From positions 1 to 52,517 of the forward strand of contig JBJXEA010000004.1 in NCBI GenBank assembly GCA_046155285.1: 52,517 nt of DNA, read 5' to 3'. Source of the DNA: CAILHX01 sp046155285 (GTDB taxonomy: Bacteria > Pseudomonadota > Gammaproteobacteria > Burkholderiales > Methylophilaceae). How positions within the stretch are numbered: position 1 is the first letter of the stretch; each line of letters opens with the position of its first letter. Shown one piece after another: positions 51,072-52,517 of this stretch. The notes under the pieces are model-generated. The model worked only from the letters and a program-made list of their open reading frames with translations. It made no database searches and was not told the DNA's origin. Position numbers and translations under genes: made by a program.

Positions 51072-52517
51072 TTGTCCCCACCTTATGCGCATAAAAGGAT
51101 ACGTCCGCAGCTCGAAGACATCGAGCCTAGAATCCTGTACTCCGCAGATGTGGCGGCCTTGTATAACCCGCAGTTGGCGGCTCCCAGCGCCGAGATTCGG
51201 ATGCTGGATTTGTCGGTGCCCACCCCACCAGCAGCAGCGCCTGTTGTAGCACAAACTACCAGCAACGAGATCGTCTTCGTCAACACCGACGTACAAAACT
51301 ACCAAGCGCTGGTTAACAACATCACCCAAAATGCCGACAGCACACGCAACATCCAAGTGGTGCTGCTGGATAGTCACCAAAGTGGCATAGACCAAATCAG
51401 TGCTGCGCTGCAAGGCCAACACGACATTTCCGCCATCCATCTCATCGCCCACGGCAGTGACGGCGATATAGAGCTAGGCAACACCCAGCTCAACGCGCAG
51501 ACGCTCAATGCCAACGGCCTAGCCATTGCTGACTGGGGCAAAGCCTTAAATGACAATGGCGACATCCTCATCTATGGTTGTAATCTCGCGCAGACAGATA
51601 CTGGTAAAAGCTTCGTCAACAAGCTAGCAAATCTTACCTTGGGCGATGTCGCGGCTTCTGACGACCTTACCGGCGACGCCGCCAAGGGTGGTGATTGGGA
51701 TTTGGAGTATCAAGCGGGCAACATCGAAACTCGCGTTGTGATTGATTTATCTGGGCAGAAAAATTGGCTGGATTTGCTAGTGGCCAATTCTGCGCCTACA
51801 TTGGCTTTACCTAACGGTGCTGTAAGTTTTACAGAGGATGCTAGCGCGGTATCTGTTGATAGTGCCGCCTCGGTAGTTGATAGTGAGCTTACAGCTCTCA
51901 ACGCAGGTTTCGGTGACTACGCAGGTTCGAGTTTAGTGTTGATGCGCAATGGTAGTGCCAATCCTGATGATAGTTTTGGTTTCGATACTACGGGCGGAAT
52001 TTTTTCCGTAAGCGGGAGCAATCTGCAAAGTGCCGGGCTCACATTTGCCACATTCACCAATAGTGGTGGAGCGCTCACAATCAATTTCACCAGTTCGGGA
52101 ACCATCGCTACTCAATACTTGGTGGATCAAGTGATGCAGCTCACTCAATATACCAATACCAACCAAAATCCACCTACTTCGGTACAGCTTGATTGGAGCT
52201 TTGATGATGGCAATGCTGGTGCGCAAGGAACTGGTGGTGCGCTGTTTGATATTAAAAGTACGACCGTCAACATCACCGCCGTCAACGATGCACCAGTAAA
52301 CACGGCACCTGCTAGCTACACTACCCTTGAGGACACCGCATTCAAACTCACTGGACTCTCGGTGAGCGATGTGGATGCTGCTGCTGGTAACATCACCGTC
52401 ACCCTCTCGGTGAGCAACGGCACATTGGTAGCCGCCAACGCAGGCGGTGTCACGGTCGCGGGCTCCACCACCAACAGCATCGTATTGACTGGCACTTTAG
52501 CCAACATCAACACCTAT
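51072..52517 (+). CDS. Second LEPR-XLL / DUF4347 giant surface protein (3' end outside window)
   Basis: An open frame of 482 codons running off the window end. From the TTG start it reads SPPYAHKRIRPQLEDIEPRI, with the LEPR-XLL equivalent LEDIEPRILYSADVAAL at 14-30. DUF4347 follows (about 66-233) with H127-G128 (IHLIAHGSDGD) and G169-C170 (LIYGCNLAQTD). The N-terminal 230 residues are closely similar to the first giant protein, also at DNA level. After that the two differ: here a VCBS/cadherin-like repeat region begins (LPNGAVSFTEDASAVSVDSA, LDWSFDDGNAGAQGTGGALF, NITAVNDAPVN, YTTLEDTAFKLTGLSVSDVD). Probably another surface protein from duplication of the N-terminal module. Total length unknown. 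Confidence 0.9.
   Translation, partial: MSPPYAHKRIRPQLEDIEPRILYSADVAALYNPQLAAPSAEIRMLDLSVPTPPAAAPVVAQTTSNEIVFVNTDVQNYQALVNNITQNADSTRNIQVVLLDSHQSGIDQISAALQGQHDISAIHLIAHGSDGDIELGNTQLNAQTLNANGLAIADWGKALNDNGDILIYGCNLAQTDTGKSFVNKLANLTLGDVAASDDLTGDAAKGGDWDLEYQAGNIETRVVIDLSGQKNWLDLLVANSAPTLALPNGAVSFTEDASAVSVDSAASVVDSELTALNAGFGDYAGSSLVLMRNGSANPDDSFGFDTTGGIFSVSGSNLQSAGLTFATFTNSGGALTINFTSSGTIATQYLVDQVMQLTQYTNTNQNPPTSVQLDWSFDDGNAGAQGTGGALFDIKSTTVNITAVNDAPVNTAPASYTTLEDTAFKLTGLSVSDVDAAAGNITVTLSVSNGTLVAANAGGVTVAGSTTNSIVLTGTLANINTY

Overview
The window looks like chromosomal DNA of a betaproteobacterium, most likely of the Nitrosomonadales/Gallionellaceae type. This is inferred from gene order (bamE/fur divergent pair, dusB-fis-purH-purD-hemF, grpE-dnaK-dnaJ, arfB-tsaB-rimI-UDG-like) and from protein sequence character; no database search was possible. 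Most of it is housekeeping DNA, with accessory material at both ends and several small palindromic repeats between and inside genes.

Layout. 1-4252: an IS110-family transposase, a repeat-rich gene-free stretch, and a two-gene operon (a Sel1-repeat protein of about 15 repeats and a coiled-coil periplasmic protein). 4389-8747: dapB, a bamE with a long repeat-bearing tail, fur, a MEKHLA-domain protein, an outer-membrane beta-barrel, and a divergent FecR-like protein with a Tat-type signal. 8776-17563: ffh, a CcsA/YpjD-like membrane protein, dusB-fis, purH-purD, hemF and an amino-acid permease, closed by a bidirectional terminator shared with a small cytochrome c. 18038-27871: eight genes on the minus strand with tiny gaps or overlaps, forming a surface-glycan operon (ELM1-like protein, a 638-residue protein of unknown function, GT4, methyltransferase, CgeB-like glycosyltransferase, O-antigen-ligase-like protein, GT2, DUF255 thioredoxin-domain protein). 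27962-31817: grpE, dnaK and dnaJ; grpE and dnaK each have a good heat-shock (sigma-32) promoter with the same 13-base spacer. 31818-32867: a nested-hairpin repeat region and a small protein with an HEPN-like R-x4-H motif. 32922-36993: an overlapping arfB-tsaB-rimI-UDG-like run, then lemA and two TPM-domain genes. 37068-43794: proS, a lytic transglycosylase, a DUF1097 protein, two hypotheticals, a glycosyltransferase-like protein, queA and tRNA-Leu(CAA).

44021-52517 is the most unusual region. A periplasmic adaptor is followed by two tandem genes for giant cell-surface proteins. Both start with an LEPR-XLL motif and a DUF4347 domain in which a His-Gly and a Gly-Cys pair are conserved, as in caspase-like (clan CD) peptidases. 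Behind this shared N-terminal module the passengers differ: the first carries a beta-helix, eight cadherin-like repeats, a VCBS-like domain and a C-terminal hydrophobic anchor; the second starts at TTG and runs off the window end.

A recurring theme is palindromic repeats touching genes. They supply the last residues and stop codon of queA, lie in frame inside the UDG-like gene, fill the dnaK-dnaJ gap, and form a 120-base palindrome directly behind tRNA-Leu.
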